DNA of 64,000 bases from Azospirillaceae bacterium (GCA_028283825.1 JAPWJW010000004.1:66292-130291); one strand, 5' to 3'. Shown: positions 34,610 to 44,532, counted from the stretch's first letter. Notes: generated by a model not told the origin, from the letters alone. Numbers and translations: made by a program.

Positions 34610-34909
34610 TCACGCCCGGCGGCGGGTCAGCAAGGCACCCAGCACGACACCCAGGGCGGTGTACAGCACCGGCCGGCTGGTCAGGATGTCGCCGACCTTC
34701 AGGGCCAGCGGCCGCCGCGCATGGCGGGGCGGGGGCGCCAATTCCGCCGTGCCGACATAAGCACCTTCCGCCAGCTGCTCCAGCTTGGTGCGCGCGGTGG
34801 ATCGCGGCCGGACATCCGGCCCCGTGGTGTGGGGGGCAGGCTTCGACGATCCGTTGGCGGGGGGCCCATTACCGGCGGGGCCGTTGGTGGGGGGCGCGTG
34901 CGATGCCAT
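34610..34909 (-). CDS. Small Pro/Gly-rich protein with C-terminal membrane anchor
   Basis: 99 residues: a disordered Pro/Gly/Asn N-terminus (1-~40), a short helix (TARTKLEQLAEGAYVGTAEL), and a C-terminal hydrophobic segment (VLYTALGVVLGALLTRRRA) ending in Arg. The layout resembles DUF883/ElaB-YqjD-like tail-anchored stress proteins, but I see no family signature. An EcfG-type promoter (34978-35002) lies 69 bp upstream, so it is probably a general-stress gene. It is convergent with the PRC-barrel gene. Confidence 0.7.
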   Translation of the reverse strand: MASHAPPTNGPAGNGPPANGSSKPAPHTTGPDVRPRSTARTKLEQLAEGAYVGTAELAPPPRHARRPLALKVGDILTSRPVLYTALGVVLGALLTRRRA

Positions 34910-34977
34910 GGGATTCCTCCTTCAGGCGCGCCAAAGGCAGGCGCGGCGGTGGACGGCCTTTCCGGCCTGTCGGACAA

Positions 34978-35002
34978 AACCACCAGTGATGAAGGCGGTT
35001 CC
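34978..35002 (-). promoter_or_regulatory. EcfG-type promoter of the small anchored protein gene
   Basis: On the minus strand GGAAC, 16 nt, GGTT. It is placed about 70 bp before the start codon at 34909. Same GGTT variant as the PRC-barrel and ligD promoters. Confidence 0.55.
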
Positions 35003-35046
35003 CGGCAGTGGGCGCGATGTCGCCCGTTACGGGGAAGGCGAAAACG

Positions 35047-38000
35047 TCAGGGCGTCACGCCATACTTGGCGTATTCCTTTTCGGCCTCAGGGTCGGACGC
35101 CTGGACTTTGGCGATATCGGCTTCACCCGCTTCGCGCTCACCTTTGCGCAGGTGAGCGATGCCGCGACCGTACCGTGACATGTAGCGGGTGGGCATGATT
35201 TTCAGCGCGTCGTCGAAATTGGCGATTGCTTCGTCGTATCGCTCCAACCGCAACAGCACAAAGCCCCGGCTGTCCAACGCTGCCGACCGGGCGCTTTGGG
35301 ACTGCTCCATCGCCAGCGACGCGTCACAGTCGGCCAGGGCGCTTTGCAGATCACCGCCCATGGTGGCCTTGACCCAACACATATTGTTCAGGCCGACTGG
35401 GTTTTGGACATTGGCCCGAGCGGCCACGAAATCCGCGTTTTCCAAGTCCGGTTTCCCCATCTTCGCGTACAGAAGCCCCCGTTGCAGCAGGGCGTCCGCG
35501 TTGCCGGGCTTGGCGTCCAGCGCAGCCGTATAGGCCGCAATGGCACCTTCCATATCCCCTGCCTTCACCGCCAAGGACGCGCGCTCGCGATATGCCGGGA
35601 CGAACTTGGGATCCATCGCCAGGGCGGCATCAAGGTCTGCGTTCTGACCGGCCAGATCTTCCACCGGCCGCACCCGCGCACGGTTAAGATAGGTCGCCGG
35701 CTGTGGCTTCAGTTCCAGGGAGCGGCTGAAGGCCTTGAACGCATCGGCGTTCCGTTCCAGCATCCTGTAGATGGTACCGCTCACGAAGTGGGCATCGGCC
35801 AGATCGGGGTTCGCCGTAATCACCTTCACCGCTTCATCCGCCGCCTTTTCCTTGTCGTGCATCTCCAGATAAAGGCTGGCGCATTCGGCATAACCCTGCG
35901 TTACATCGGGCTGAATCCGCAGCGCTGTTTCCATGTCGGCCAGGGCATGGGGGTAGTCGTCCAGGACCGAATAGGCGCGCGCGCGTTGGGTTAGCGCAAA
36001 GGTGTTGTTCGGGTCGATTTCCAGCGATGTGGTGAAAGCGGCGATGGCGCCTTTCATGTCCGCCTGATCCAATGCCATCATGCCGCGTCCACGGAAGGTC
36101 ACGGCGTTGCGGGGGTCGGCGGCATCGGCAAGGTCGAAATCCCGGCGGGCCAACTCGAAATTACGTTTATAGTAAAAGGCCTGCCCCCGGTCGGCCAGTG
36201 CGGTCGCGGACTTGGGATTCAGCGCCACGGCGCGGTCGAAATCGGCGATGGCATGGTCAAGATCGCCAGCCGTCATCAGGTCGTTGCCCCGCGTGATATA
36301 GTCATCAGCGGTAGTCAATTGCCGGGCCTGTTCGACTTCGATGTCCTTGGGCGTCAACCTGTACGCGGACGGCATGTAGACGTAAACCGCCGCCGCCGCC
36401 AGATCGCGCAGGGTCTGCTGTGCCGCCGGGGCGTCGGCGGCCGGGAACTCGGGCACCGTGCTGCGCCGGGTGGTCTCAACCGTGAAGGTTCCGCCCTTCA
36501 GGCCGGCGGAACGGCGGTACCGCACGCCGGCGACGGTGCTATCCACGTCGGCGCGGTTGCTGATCGTGAAGCCCCGGCCGTCGTAAGGCAGCAAGATGGT
36601 CTCAGCGGTGCGGGTATAAAGGGGGAAGGCGGTGACGTAAGGGGCGTCGTCGTGAGGGCCGGGCGTGCGCTTGAAGTCCGCGCGATAGCCCACGCCGGTG
36701 CCGTCCGTCTCATAATTGCGGCGGGACCAGTCCATGTGGGCGGTGCCGTCCATGACCAGGGTCTCCGCCCCCGTCCCCGGGTCGTAATTGGCCGAAACCG
36801 ACTGCACGTCCACGAAATCGTACTGCTTGCGCCAATAATCACGCAGGCCCCGCTCCAGCTCCGGCGGGGCGTAGTTGGCCAGGCTCAGCTTCAGGCCCAC
36901 GGCGGCGTCGCCGGTGAAGACGCTTTGCACATGGATGGGGGCCGGGGCGTGGACGCCGGCGGTGGCGTCGATGCGGATGTCGACATTGCTGGCCGGCCGG
37001 TCCAGCGGCTTGGGGATGACGGGCACCAGCGTAGCACCCTTGGCCGCCAGGGGCAGGCCCCAGTGGAAATTCGGTATCTCCAGATCGTCCAACCCGCGAT
37101 CACCGGTGCGCGTGCCGTCCAGCCAATAGGCCTTGCCGTCCAGGGTGGCCCGGACCAGCACATGGTTGAAGTTCTCCAGCGCCGGCAGGCGCGCGTCCAT
37201 GCCGTCACCGGCCTGGTGTATTGACCAGCACCGCCTCCGCCGGGATGTCCAGTTCATGCAGCAGGGCCAACAGCAGCACGGTCTTGGCCTTGCAGTCACC
37301 GAAGCGCCGGGACCACGTCTCGTCCGCCGTGGCCGGCACCAGGCCGCCGTCGTTCAGCCCCAGGAAGACATAACGGATGTGGTCCTGCACCAGGGCCAGG
37401 GCCGCCGCGGCCTGGGCCTTGCGGTCGGGGGACGCCGCCTTCAGCCGGGCCGCCTCCGCCTTCAGGGGCGATCGGTCGGGCAGGACGGCCGCCTTCACGA
37501 ACAGCGGATACATCAGGCCGGACACCGCACCCCAGGAGGGGAAGTTGCTGAATTCCGCCCGGCGCAGCTGGACGAAACGCAGGGGCGCGCCGGCGGGCTG
37601 GACCAGGGGCTGGACATCGTCCTGCGCCATCGCCACCTCCACCGCGTCGCCGTCGCGGGCCTGCTTCATGTCCTTCAGCGCCTCGCTGGCCTGCCAGTGC
37701 ATGGCCACGTCGTGTGACCAGCGGGCCCGCAGGCTCATATGCGCCACGGGATAGTCGGCGGGGCCCTCCAGCGACCAGTCGGTCATGCCCTTCAGCACCG
37801 GATCCACCCGCCTGATGGAAAAAGCCAGGCTGAGGATGTCGCCGACGCGCAAGTCTTCCGGTTGCAGGGTCGCCGTCAGCACGCCGTCCAGGGCCGCGTA
37901 TTCCAGGTTCATCTCGCGCCGCAGCACGGTGAAGGACTGGCCGGCCAGCACGTCGATCACCCGGCCATCGCGCAGGATCTGGACCTTGTGGATGGTCAGG

Positions 38001-38290
38001 GTGTCGGTCGACGGCTTCCAGGGAATTTGCAGCGTGCCCACGGCGGCCAGACCCTGGGACGTCTGGATGCGGGTTGCCGTCTCGGCGTAAACCTCCAGCC
38101 CTTCCGCCGTCACGTTCATCTGCTGGTCCTGCAGCAGAATCTGGACGGCGGCCCCGCTTGCGCCCGGCGCGGCGGGAAGGGCGACGGGCTTGACCCAGGC
38201 CGGCGGCGGCGCCTGCACCGGTTGGTCGGCCGCATACGCGGCATGGGCCAGACACAAACTGACGAAAGACCCGGCCCAGAAGCGACGCAT
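35047..38290 (-). pseudogene. DUF3857/transglutaminase-like and TPR-repeat protein, split by a one-base insertion
   Basis: One gene in two frames. Part 1 (38290 to about 37217) has a signal peptide (FVSLCLAHAAYA), a DUF3857 domain and the transglutaminase-like core up to FGDCKAKTVLLLALLHELDIPAEAVLVNT. Part 2 (about 37217 to 35047) continues with QAGDGMDARLPAL, the His and Asp of the triad (NHVLVRA; YWLDGT), and about ten TPR-like repeats (ARGNDLMTAGDLDHAIADFDRAVALNPKSATALADRGQAFY-type). Removing one base at 37217 restores NTQAGDGMD. The intact protein would have about 1080 residues and be periplasmic. The catalytic Cys is separated from His/Asp by the shift, so neither half could act alone. 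Role unknown; perhaps cell-envelope related. Confidence 0.85.
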
Positions 38291-38392
38291 ACCCGGCTAC
38301 CCCCAAAGTGTAAGTTGGGAGGATAGCGGGCCGCTGGCCTTTTGCAACTCGGCGGCGTGACAGGTTCGTAGCATTTTTCGTGCAGAAGGCGC

Positions 38393-39310
38393 TTATTCCG
38401 CCGGCGCGCGCGGGCGATAGGCCATGCCCTCCGCCCCATGGAAGAAGCCGTTGCTGAACCGCTGGCCGGGGCACAGGTCACGCAGGCGTTCCTGGCCCTG
38501 CGCCACGGTCATGGTGTTATCCAGCACATCGCGGAAGGTGTGCGCCACCGCCACCATGTCGCAGTCCTGGGGCGACAGGCGGAAGCGATCGACGCCGATG
38601 TTGCGCAGGCGCCCCATTTCTCCCAGCAGGTCGAGATAGCTGCCCGACAGGGTCTGTACCCCGTTCACCGCCAGGAAGGGCGCGCCGTCCAGGGTTTCCA
38701 GGTCCATGCCGTCGGGGTGCTTCTCACAGACGTAGCGGCAGCCGTCCTTGTGCAGGCCGTGGGCGCGGGCGTGGTAGCAGCGGGCGGAAATGGCCAGCGG
38801 CAGGCGGCCGAAGGCCTGGACCTCCAGCTGCGTGTTGGTGATCAGCGCCGCGCGCGCCAGCGCCAGGATGGCGTCAGCCGTCAGTTCGCCCGGCAGGCAG
38901 ACGCGGGTGGCGCCCTGGCGGGCCATCACCTCCAGCGTGCCGGGGTTGTAGACCGCCACCAGCGGGCCGATGGCGTGCGGCCGGCCGGCGCAGGCGGCCA
39001 TGGCCGTCAAGTCGTTCGCCTCCACCAGATGATCGGCGCCGGCCGCCAGGTCCATCACGCTTTGACGCTCACGCGCTTGCATCACCAGGGCCAGGCTGGC
39101 CAGCACCACCTCCTTGCCGCCCCGTTCCAGGCGTTCGATCATCTCGGGGATGTGGCTGTCGAAAAAGGGTGCCCGTTTGGAACAGACGACCTCGCCCAGG
39201 ACGACGGTGTCGACCGGCGCCTCATCGGCGATGCGGGCGTAGAAGTCGCGGCGCACGGCCGTGGTCCAGTGGAAGTTCAGGGGGCCGAGGGTCAGCTTGG
39301 CGCTAGGCAT
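38393..39310 (-). CDS. ubiV: UbiV, U32-family Fe-S protein for O2-independent ubiquinone hydroxylation
   Basis: Forms a heterodimer with UbiU and hydroxylates the ubiquinone ring without oxygen. The 305 residues carry the four cluster cysteines C43 (VVCSKR), C178, C191 and C195 (RCYHARAHGLHKDGCRYVC), with the same C-X12-C-X3-C spacing as E. coli UbiV. The Pfam U32 core (EANDLTAMAACAGRPHAIGPLVAVYNPGTL) is clear. It lies 14 bp after ubiU in a ubiT-ubiU-ubiV run. Confidence 0.92.
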   Translation of the reverse strand: MPSAKLTLGPLNFHWTTAVRRDFYARIADEAPVDTVVLGEVVCSKRAPFFDSHIPEMIERLERGGKEVVLASLALVMQARERQSVMDLAAGADHLVEANDLTAMAACAGRPHAIGPLVAVYNPGTLEVMARQGATRVCLPGELTADAILALARAALITNTQLEVQAFGRLPLAISARCYHARAHGLHKDGCRYVCEKHPDGMDLETLDGAPFLAVNGVQTLSGSYLDLLGEMGRLRNIGVDRFRLSPQDCDMVAVAHTFRDVLDNTMTVAQGQERLRDLCPGQRFSNGFFHGAEGMAYRPRAPAE

Positions 39311-39324
39311 GGTCGTGGGTTCCC

Positions 39325-40314
39325 TCAGCGCCAGCGCCGGTCATAGGCGCCGGCGGTGGCGCGGCCGCCTTCCATCTCGCTGGCGAGATCCGGCATGCGG
39401 AAGCCGCCCTGGGCGGCGGCGTCGATGGCGCGGCGGAATTCCCCCACCACGCGGCTGACATAGGCGCGGCCGCGCTGCCGTCCCTCGATCTTCAGCGCCT
39501 TGACGCCGGCGGCGATCAGGCCGGGGATGTGGTCGGCGGCGTTCAGGGACGTCGGCTCCTCGAATAGGTAGCCCGTGGCGGCGTTGGCGCGGAACCGGCC
39601 CTTGCACAGGGTGGGATAGCCCGCCGGCGCGCCGGCCGGGTGGCGGTCGATGGTGACGTCGCCCAGGCGGGAGGCGACGGCGCCATCGGCTTCGCGCCGG
39701 AACTGCACCTGGCTGGCTGGCGAACAGACGCCATGGGTGTTGGGTGACTGCCCGGTGACGTAGCTGGACAGCTGGCAGCGCCCCTCCGCCATGACGCACA
39801 TGCCGCCGAAGGCGAACACCTCCGTCTCCACCGGGGCCACGGCGGCGGTCAGGGCCGTCACCTCCGCCAGGGTCAGCACGCGGGGCAGCACCACGCGCTG
39901 CACGCCGAAGGCCGACGCCAGGTAACGGATGGCCTCGGGCGTGGAGGCGGCGGCCTGGACCGACAGGTGCAGGCGCAGGTGTGGATGGGTGGTCGTGGCA
40001 TGGGACAGCAGGCCCAGATCGGCCAGGATGACGGCATCGGCCCCGGCGTCGGCGGCGGCATCCACCGCCTGGTGCCAGATGGCCTCCTCCCCCGCCCTGG
40101 GGAAGGTGTTGATGGCGATGTACAGGTGCCGGCCGGCCTGATGGACGCGGCGCACGGCGGCCTTCATCTCATCCCGGCTGAAGTTCAGGCCGGGGAAGTT
40201 GCGGGCGTTGGTGGCGTCGGCGTAACCGCAATAGACGGCGTCGGCCCCGGCCTCCACCGCCGCGTCCAGCGCCGCCGGCGTGCCGGCCGGGCAGACCAAA
40301 GAGAGGGGGGCCAT
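39325..40314 (-). CDS. ubiU: UbiU, U32-family Fe-S partner of UbiV
   Basis: Partner of UbiV in O2-independent ubiquinone synthesis. Cluster cysteines C173 and C180 (GMCVMAEGRC), C197 (HGVCSPAS) and C237 (PTLCKGRF) match the spacing of E. coli UbiU. Other U32 features: CPAGTPAALDAAVEAGADAVYCGY at the N-terminus and LHLSVQAA. Its ATG overlaps the ubiT stop by one base (TGATG), so translation is coupled. With ubiT and ubiV it lets the cell make ubiquinone in low oxygen. Confidence 0.92.
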   Translation of the reverse strand: MAPLSLVCPAGTPAALDAAVEAGADAVYCGYADATNARNFPGLNFSRDEMKAAVRRVHQAGRHLYIAINTFPRAGEEAIWHQAVDAAADAGADAVILADLGLLSHATTTHPHLRLHLSVQAAASTPEAIRYLASAFGVQRVVLPRVLTLAEVTALTAAVAPVETEVFAFGGMCVMAEGRCQLSSYVTGQSPNTHGVCSPASQVQFRREADGAVASRLGDVTIDRHPAGAPAGYPTLCKGRFRANAATGYLFEEPTSLNAADHIPGLIAAGVKALKIEGRQRGRAYVSRVVGEFRRAIDAAAQGGFRMPDLASEMEGGRATAGAYDRRWR

Positions 40315-40973
40315 CAGTGAGCGTCCTTCACCATGACGCCCGGCAGCACCATGCCCGGCAGGGCGGGCGGGGGCGGTGCGCCCGGGGCCCCGCGCAGGGC
40401 GCCGGCACCCACGTGCAGCAGGCGGTCCAACGTGTCGTAGCGTCGCTGGCCGGCGGCGAACAGGCGATCCATCAGCCCACCGCCACCCAGGTCGGTCCGC
40501 AGGTCGATGCCCGCGCCGTCCACGGCGTTGCGCAGGATCAGCACGGCCTCCATATCGCCCTCAATCATCAGCTGCCGGCTGAAGAACAGGGAATCCCCGT
40601 CGATCTTGCCCTCCAGCAGGGCCAGCAACTGCGCCAGCGGGGCCCGGATGGTGGCGGCGGCGTGCGGGGCCGGGGCACCGTCGGCGACGGGGAACAGGCC
40701 GGGGTTGAGGCCGGCCGGGCGCAGCAGCAGGCGGACCGGCAGGTCGGCCGGATCGATCAGGAAGGCCTTTTCCCCCAGCACGCCCAGGCGCTGGAACACC
40801 GCAGCCTTGCGGCGACGCAGCCGGGCGAAGGCCAGGCGCGCCACCAGGCCGGCCACCGGTCCCGCCAAGGGATCGCCCTTCAGGCCCAAGGGGAGGGGCG
40901 GCAGCATGCCCAGCAGCAGGCCGGCCAGCAGCAGGGGCGACAGCGGCGGTGGATTGATGGGATCAAGGCTCAT
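40314..40973 (-). CDS. ubiT: UbiT, SCP2-domain accessory factor for anaerobic ubiquinone synthesis
   Basis: Lipid-binding SCP2-type protein of 219 residues thought to handle the ubiquinone intermediates. The N-terminal part is Pro/Leu-rich (SPLLLAGLLLGMLPPLPLGL) and the SCP2 domain follows (about 65-180, ...LEGKIDGDSLFFSRQLMIEGDMEAVLILRNAVDG). That last segment is the recognisable UbiT/YhbT signature. ATG 40973 (MSLDPINPP) is preferred; a TTG at 41078 would start inside an FNR-type box. First gene of ubiT-ubiU-ubiV. Confidence 0.88.
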   Translation of the reverse strand: MSLDPINPPPLSPLLLAGLLLGMLPPLPLGLKGDPLAGPVAGLVARLAFARLRRRKAAVFQRLGVLGEKAFLIDPADLPVRLLLRPAGLNPGLFPVADGAPAPHAAATIRAPLAQLLALLEGKIDGDSLFFSRQLMIEGDMEAVLILRNAVDGAGIDLRTDLGGGGLMDRLFAAGQRRYDTLDRLLHVGAGALRGAPGAPPPPALPGMVLPGVMVKDAH

Positions 40974-41064
40974 GGGACGGGATTCCCCAAAGGACCAGGG
41001 CGCCGGCCCAAGGGATGGTCCGGCGGCGGAATGGGCACTTTCCGGGAAGGGGCCGGCGATGTCT

Positions 41065-41078
41065 TTGACATGGCACAA
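41065..41078. promoter_or_regulatory. FNR/CRP-type box upstream of ubiTUV
   Basis: TTGACATGGCACAA has the TTG-N8-CAA form of FNR/FnrN/NnrR sites. It is about 98 bp upstream of the ubiT start, in the right place to switch the operon on at low oxygen. The inner bases are not fully symmetric, so the match is moderate. Confidence 0.45.
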
Positions 41079-41164
41079 AGATAGGCGCGCCCCGATCTTG
41101 AATTGGCGGGCCGCCTTCCGACTTAACGGAGGCTGGTGCAGCCTGGGAAATGTGCAGGGCCTGA

Positions 41165-42202
41165 ATGACGACGAACCCCTACTACACTGGCCCCGCCAGC
41201 GATCACTTCGACGGCCTGCGTTTCTTCAACCCCGGGCAACCGACCACCGACCGTTCCTTTGGCGACATCCTGCGTTGGCGCTTTGGCGGGACGCGCCCCA
41301 CCACCTGGCCCAAATTCGTGGACGTGCGGCAGGTGAAGCCGCGGCCCCGTGTGGATGGCCTTGTCATCACCATGGTCGGCCACGCCACCGTGCTGGTGCA
41401 GGTGGCGGGCCTGAACCTGCTGGTGGATCCGGTGTGGTCGGACCGGGTCAGTCCCGTCAGCTGGGCCGGCCCCCGCCGGGTGGAGGCACCGGGCGTGGCC
41501 TTCGACGATCTGCCGCCGATCGACGCCGTGCTGCTGACCCACAACCACTATGACCATCTGGACGTCCAGACCCTGCGCCGGCTGTGGACCGTCCACCGGC
41601 CGCGCATCCTCAGTCCCCTGGGCAACGACGCCGTGGTGGCGCGCGAGGTGGCGAACGATGAGACCGGCCCCATCGCGGTGGAGGTCGGCGACTGGCACCA
41701 ATCCATTTGCCTGGGCGAGGGCGCCACCGCCTGGTTCCACCCGGCCCACCATTGGTCGGCGCGGCGGGTGGGGGACCGGCGCATGGCGCTGTGGTGCGGC
41801 TTCGTGCTGACCACGCCCTCAGGGCCGGTCTATATCGCGGGTGATACGGGATACGGCGACGGCGCCATCTTCCGTGACGTGCGCGACCGTTATGGCGAAC
41901 CCACGGTCGCCATCCTGCCCATCGGCGCCTACGCCCCGCGCTGGTTCATGAAGGACCAGCACGTGGACCCCGACCAGGCCTTGCGCATCATGGCCGATTG
42001 CGGGGCCCATCAGGCGCTGGGCGTGCACTGGGGCAGCTTCAACCTGTCGGATGAGGAACGCCTGGCGCCCAAGCAGGAACTGGCGGCCGCCCTGGCCCAG
42101 CGCGGTGTGCCGGCGGATCGCTTCATCGCCGTGGCGCCGGGCGAGGTGTGGCAGGCGGCGGACCGCTCCACGCTGTCCCCGCCGGCCGCCGCTGCCCTTT
42201 AA
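41165..42202 (+). CDS. Metallo-beta-lactamase-fold hydrolase (NAPE-PLD/UlaG-like)
   Basis: Predicted metal-dependent hydrolase of 345 residues. MBL motif LLTHNHYDHLD (about residue 123-133) with HxHxDH replaced by HNHYDH, later metal-ligand positions HHW (about 199) and AGDTGYGDG (about 222-230), and a C-terminal His in GVHWGSF (about 282). The WPKFVDVRQVKPRP N-terminus is typical of the NAPE-hydrolysing phospholipase D-like branch. Cellular substrate unknown; lipid or small-molecule phosphoester. It is divergent from ubiTUV across about 190 bp. Confidence 0.85.
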   Translation: MTTNPYYTGPASDHFDGLRFFNPGQPTTDRSFGDILRWRFGGTRPTTWPKFVDVRQVKPRPRVDGLVITMVGHATVLVQVAGLNLLVDPVWSDRVSPVSWAGPRRVEAPGVAFDDLPPIDAVLLTHNHYDHLDVQTLRRLWTVHRPRILSPLGNDAVVAREVANDETGPIAVEVGDWHQSICLGEGATAWFHPAHHWSARRVGDRRMALWCGFVLTTPSGPVYIAGDTGYGDGAIFRDVRDRYGEPTVAILPIGAYAPRWFMKDQHVDPDQALRIMADCGAHQALGVHWGSFNLSDEERLAPKQELAAALAQRGVPADRFIAVAPGEVWQAADRSTLSPPAAAAL

Positions 42203-42275
42203 CGGCAGAAGGGCCGCCGTCGCCGGCAGCCCCTCTCCCCAATCTCCCGCCGAAGCGGGCCCATCAGCGCCGCGC

Positions 42276-43154
42276 TTAGTGCTCCACATGCTCCATGCGG
42301 CGCTCCAGCGTCCAATCCCAACGCCGGGTGGGCATGGCATCCTTCAGGTCCGCCTGGAACTCGTCGGTCCAATCCGCGTAGGCCTCGCCGATGCGGGCGG
42401 CGGCGTGCTGCAGTTCCGGCAGGAACTTGGCGCGGAAGGTCGCCTCGGGCAGGGCCTTGTCCATGAAGCGCATGCCGACACAGCCCAGCAGGGTGCTGCC
42501 GCTGAAGATCGGCACCGCGGCGGAGGATTCGCCCCGGTACTGCCGGATGTTCATGGCGTAGCCCAGCTTGTTGATGTGGGCCAAAATCTTCTCGATCAGG
42601 TCGCGCTGGCGGCCGGCCCCTTCCATCTGCCCGTCGGAACCCAATGCGATGTCCAGCAGGGCCTCGCGCTGGGCCGGCGGGCTGAAGGCCAGGTAGGTCT
42701 GGCCGGCGGCGGTGTTCAGCAGGTTCAGCCGGACGCCGGCGTTGTAGCGTTCCAGCGCCAGCGGGCTGTTGCGGTCCGTGGTGTAGCGGACCAGCATGGA
42801 ATTGCCCTGATTGGTGCTGAGCGACACCGGCCAGATGACCTTCTGGCCCAGCTGGGTGACGATGGGCTGGGCCACGTCGGCCACCCAGGTCTCGTCATCG
42901 AAGCCGTCCGACAGGCCCCGGACCAGCACCGTCAGGCGGTAGCGGTCGTCGGAGGTGTCGCGAATGGCATAGCCGGCGGAGCATAAAGTCTCCAGCACCC
43001 GGTAGGCCGTGGTGCGGGGAAGGTCGATGGCGCTGGCCACATCGGTGACGGTGACACCGTTGCGGCTGTTCAAAACTTGCAGAACATCAAGCACGCGCAG
43101 CATGGCGCGCACAGGCCGGATCTTGTCCAATTCCCAATCTCCCCGATCGGTCAA
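42276..43154 (-). CDS. IclR-family regulator (MhpR-like)
   Basis: Winged-helix N-terminus (about 14-75, MLRVLDVLQVLNSRNGVTVTDVASAIDLPRTTAYRVLETL) and an effector-binding GAF-like domain (about 90-260, AAGQTYLAFSP, GYAMNIRQYRGESSAAVPIF). The order of motifs follows E. coli MhpR, the activator of phenylpropionate degradation. The start is TTG 43154, with no clear ribosome site; ATG 43103 is possible but would remove part of the usual N-terminus. It is divergent from a flavin monooxygenase-aldehyde dehydrogenase pair and probably regulates it. Confidence 0.85.
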   Translation of the reverse strand: MTDRGDWELDKIRPVRAMLRVLDVLQVLNSRNGVTVTDVASAIDLPRTTAYRVLETLCSAGYAIRDTSDDRYRLTVLVRGLSDGFDDETWVADVAQPIVTQLGQKVIWPVSLSTNQGNSMLVRYTTDRNSPLALERYNAGVRLNLLNTAAGQTYLAFSPPAQREALLDIALGSDGQMEGAGRQRDLIEKILAHINKLGYAMNIRQYRGESSAAVPIFSGSTLLGCVGMRFMDKALPEATFRAKFLPELQHAAARIGEAYADWTDEFQADLKDAMPTRRWDWTLERRMEHVEH

Positions 43155-43383
43155 TTTTATGACAGGGACGGTATCATGGGGTTTGGCCTAAAGTTAGCCT
43201 ATAAATATACCAATAGGGCTTCTCCTCGCACTGCGATAACTTTTCGGGCGCCGCATTGTCCACCTGGTGGTGTCCGTCCCGTGGACAGCCGGTGGGCGCG
43301 CCTTGGCCCGCAAGGGCTTATCACCGCCTAATCACCCCTGTGGCCGGCGACGGACCGGCCGAACGGATAGGGGCGGCAAGCCT

Positions 43384-44532
43384 ATGGAAAAGGCGCGGAT
43401 TACCATCGTTGGGGGCGGCATTGGCGGGCTGACGACAGCCATTGCGCTGCTGGGCAAGGGCTTCGACGTCACGGTGCTGGAGGCGGCCCCGGCGTTCGCG
43501 GAAATCGGCGCCGGCGTCACCCTGTCGCCCAACGCCATGAAGGGCTATCTGTACCTGGGCCTGTCGGAAACCATCGCGGCGGCCGGCGTGGAACCCTCGC
43601 GCCAGCGCATCCAGCATTGGTCCGACGGCCGGGTGCTGCGCGCGGTGGACCGCGGCAACATGCGCGACAAGCACGGCGCCCCTTACGTCTACATCCACCG
43701 CGCCGACCTGCACGCCATCCTGGTGGATGAGGCGCGGTGCAAGGGCGGCACCCTGCTGACCAACGCCCGCGTGGTCGGCACCGACGGCCCGGTCGCGGTG
43801 CTGGAGGACGGCCGTCGGGCCGAGGGCGACATCCTGATCGGCGCCGACGGCGTGAAGTCCGCCGTCCGTCAGGCGTTCGAGACGGCCCCGGCCCATTTCA
43901 CCGGCCACATCGCCTGGCGCGCCCTGGTGCCGGTGACCGAGGCGCTGACCGACCTGGTGCAGTGGCCGGGCGTCCACATCGGCCCGCAGCGCATGATCGT
44001 GCGCTACCCCGTGCGCAATGCCACCATCCTGAACATGGTGTTCTTCGCCCGCCAGGACGGCTGGACGGAGGATGGCTGGACCATCCGCGCCCAGCGGTCG
44101 GATCTGGAGCAGGTGTTCGCCGGCTGGTGTCCGGAGGTGCAAACCATGATCGCGTCGGTGCGCGAGGACGCGCTGTACAAGTGGGCGATCAATGCCCGCA
44201 AGCCGCTGCCCACCTGGGTGGCCGGCGACAATGTGGCCCTGCTGGGCGACGCCGCCCACGGCATGACGCCCTTCATGGGCCAGGGTGCGGCCTGCGCCAT
44301 CGAGGACGCCATCGTCCTGGCCCGCGCCCTGGCCGCCAGCGACACCGCCGGCGAAGGCCTGCGCCGATATGAGGCGGCGCGGCATGAGCGCGCCACCTTC
44401 ATCCAGCAAGAATCCAACGCCAACGCCGACCGCATGCAGGTGGAGGACGCGGAACTGTTCGGGCTGAAGGCCGTCCGCAATGAGGATAGCCTGGGCTTGT
44501 TCGACTACGATTGTGCCACGGTTCCCGTCTGA
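43384..44532 (+). CDS. FAD-dependent aromatic-ring monooxygenase (salicylate/3-hydroxybenzoate hydroxylase type)
   Basis: NAD(P)H-dependent flavoprotein hydroxylase of 382 residues. FAD motif ITIVGGGIGGLTTAIAL (residues 6-22), the second FAD/NAD(P)H motif in ILIGADGVKSAVRQ (about 154-167), and the GD motif ALLGDAAHGMTPFMGQGAACAIEDA (about 277-301). ATG 43384 (MEKARI) is preferred over an ATG-free extension from 43267. It is 40 bp before an aldehyde dehydrogenase gene and divergent from an MhpR-like regulator, so an aromatic catabolic unit is likely. The exact substrate is unknown. Confidence 0.88.
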   Translation: MEKARITIVGGGIGGLTTAIALLGKGFDVTVLEAAPAFAEIGAGVTLSPNAMKGYLYLGLSETIAAAGVEPSRQRIQHWSDGRVLRAVDRGNMRDKHGAPYVYIHRADLHAILVDEARCKGGTLLTNARVVGTDGPVAVLEDGRRAEGDILIGADGVKSAVRQAFETAPAHFTGHIAWRALVPVTEALTDLVQWPGVHIGPQRMIVRYPVRNATILNMVFFARQDGWTEDGWTIRAQRSDLEQVFAGWCPEVQTMIASVREDALYKWAINARKPLPTWVAGDNVALLGDAAHGMTPFMGQGAACAIEDAIVLARALAASDTAGEGLRRYEAARHERATFIQQESNANADRMQVEDAELFGLKAVRNEDSLGLFDYDCATVPV

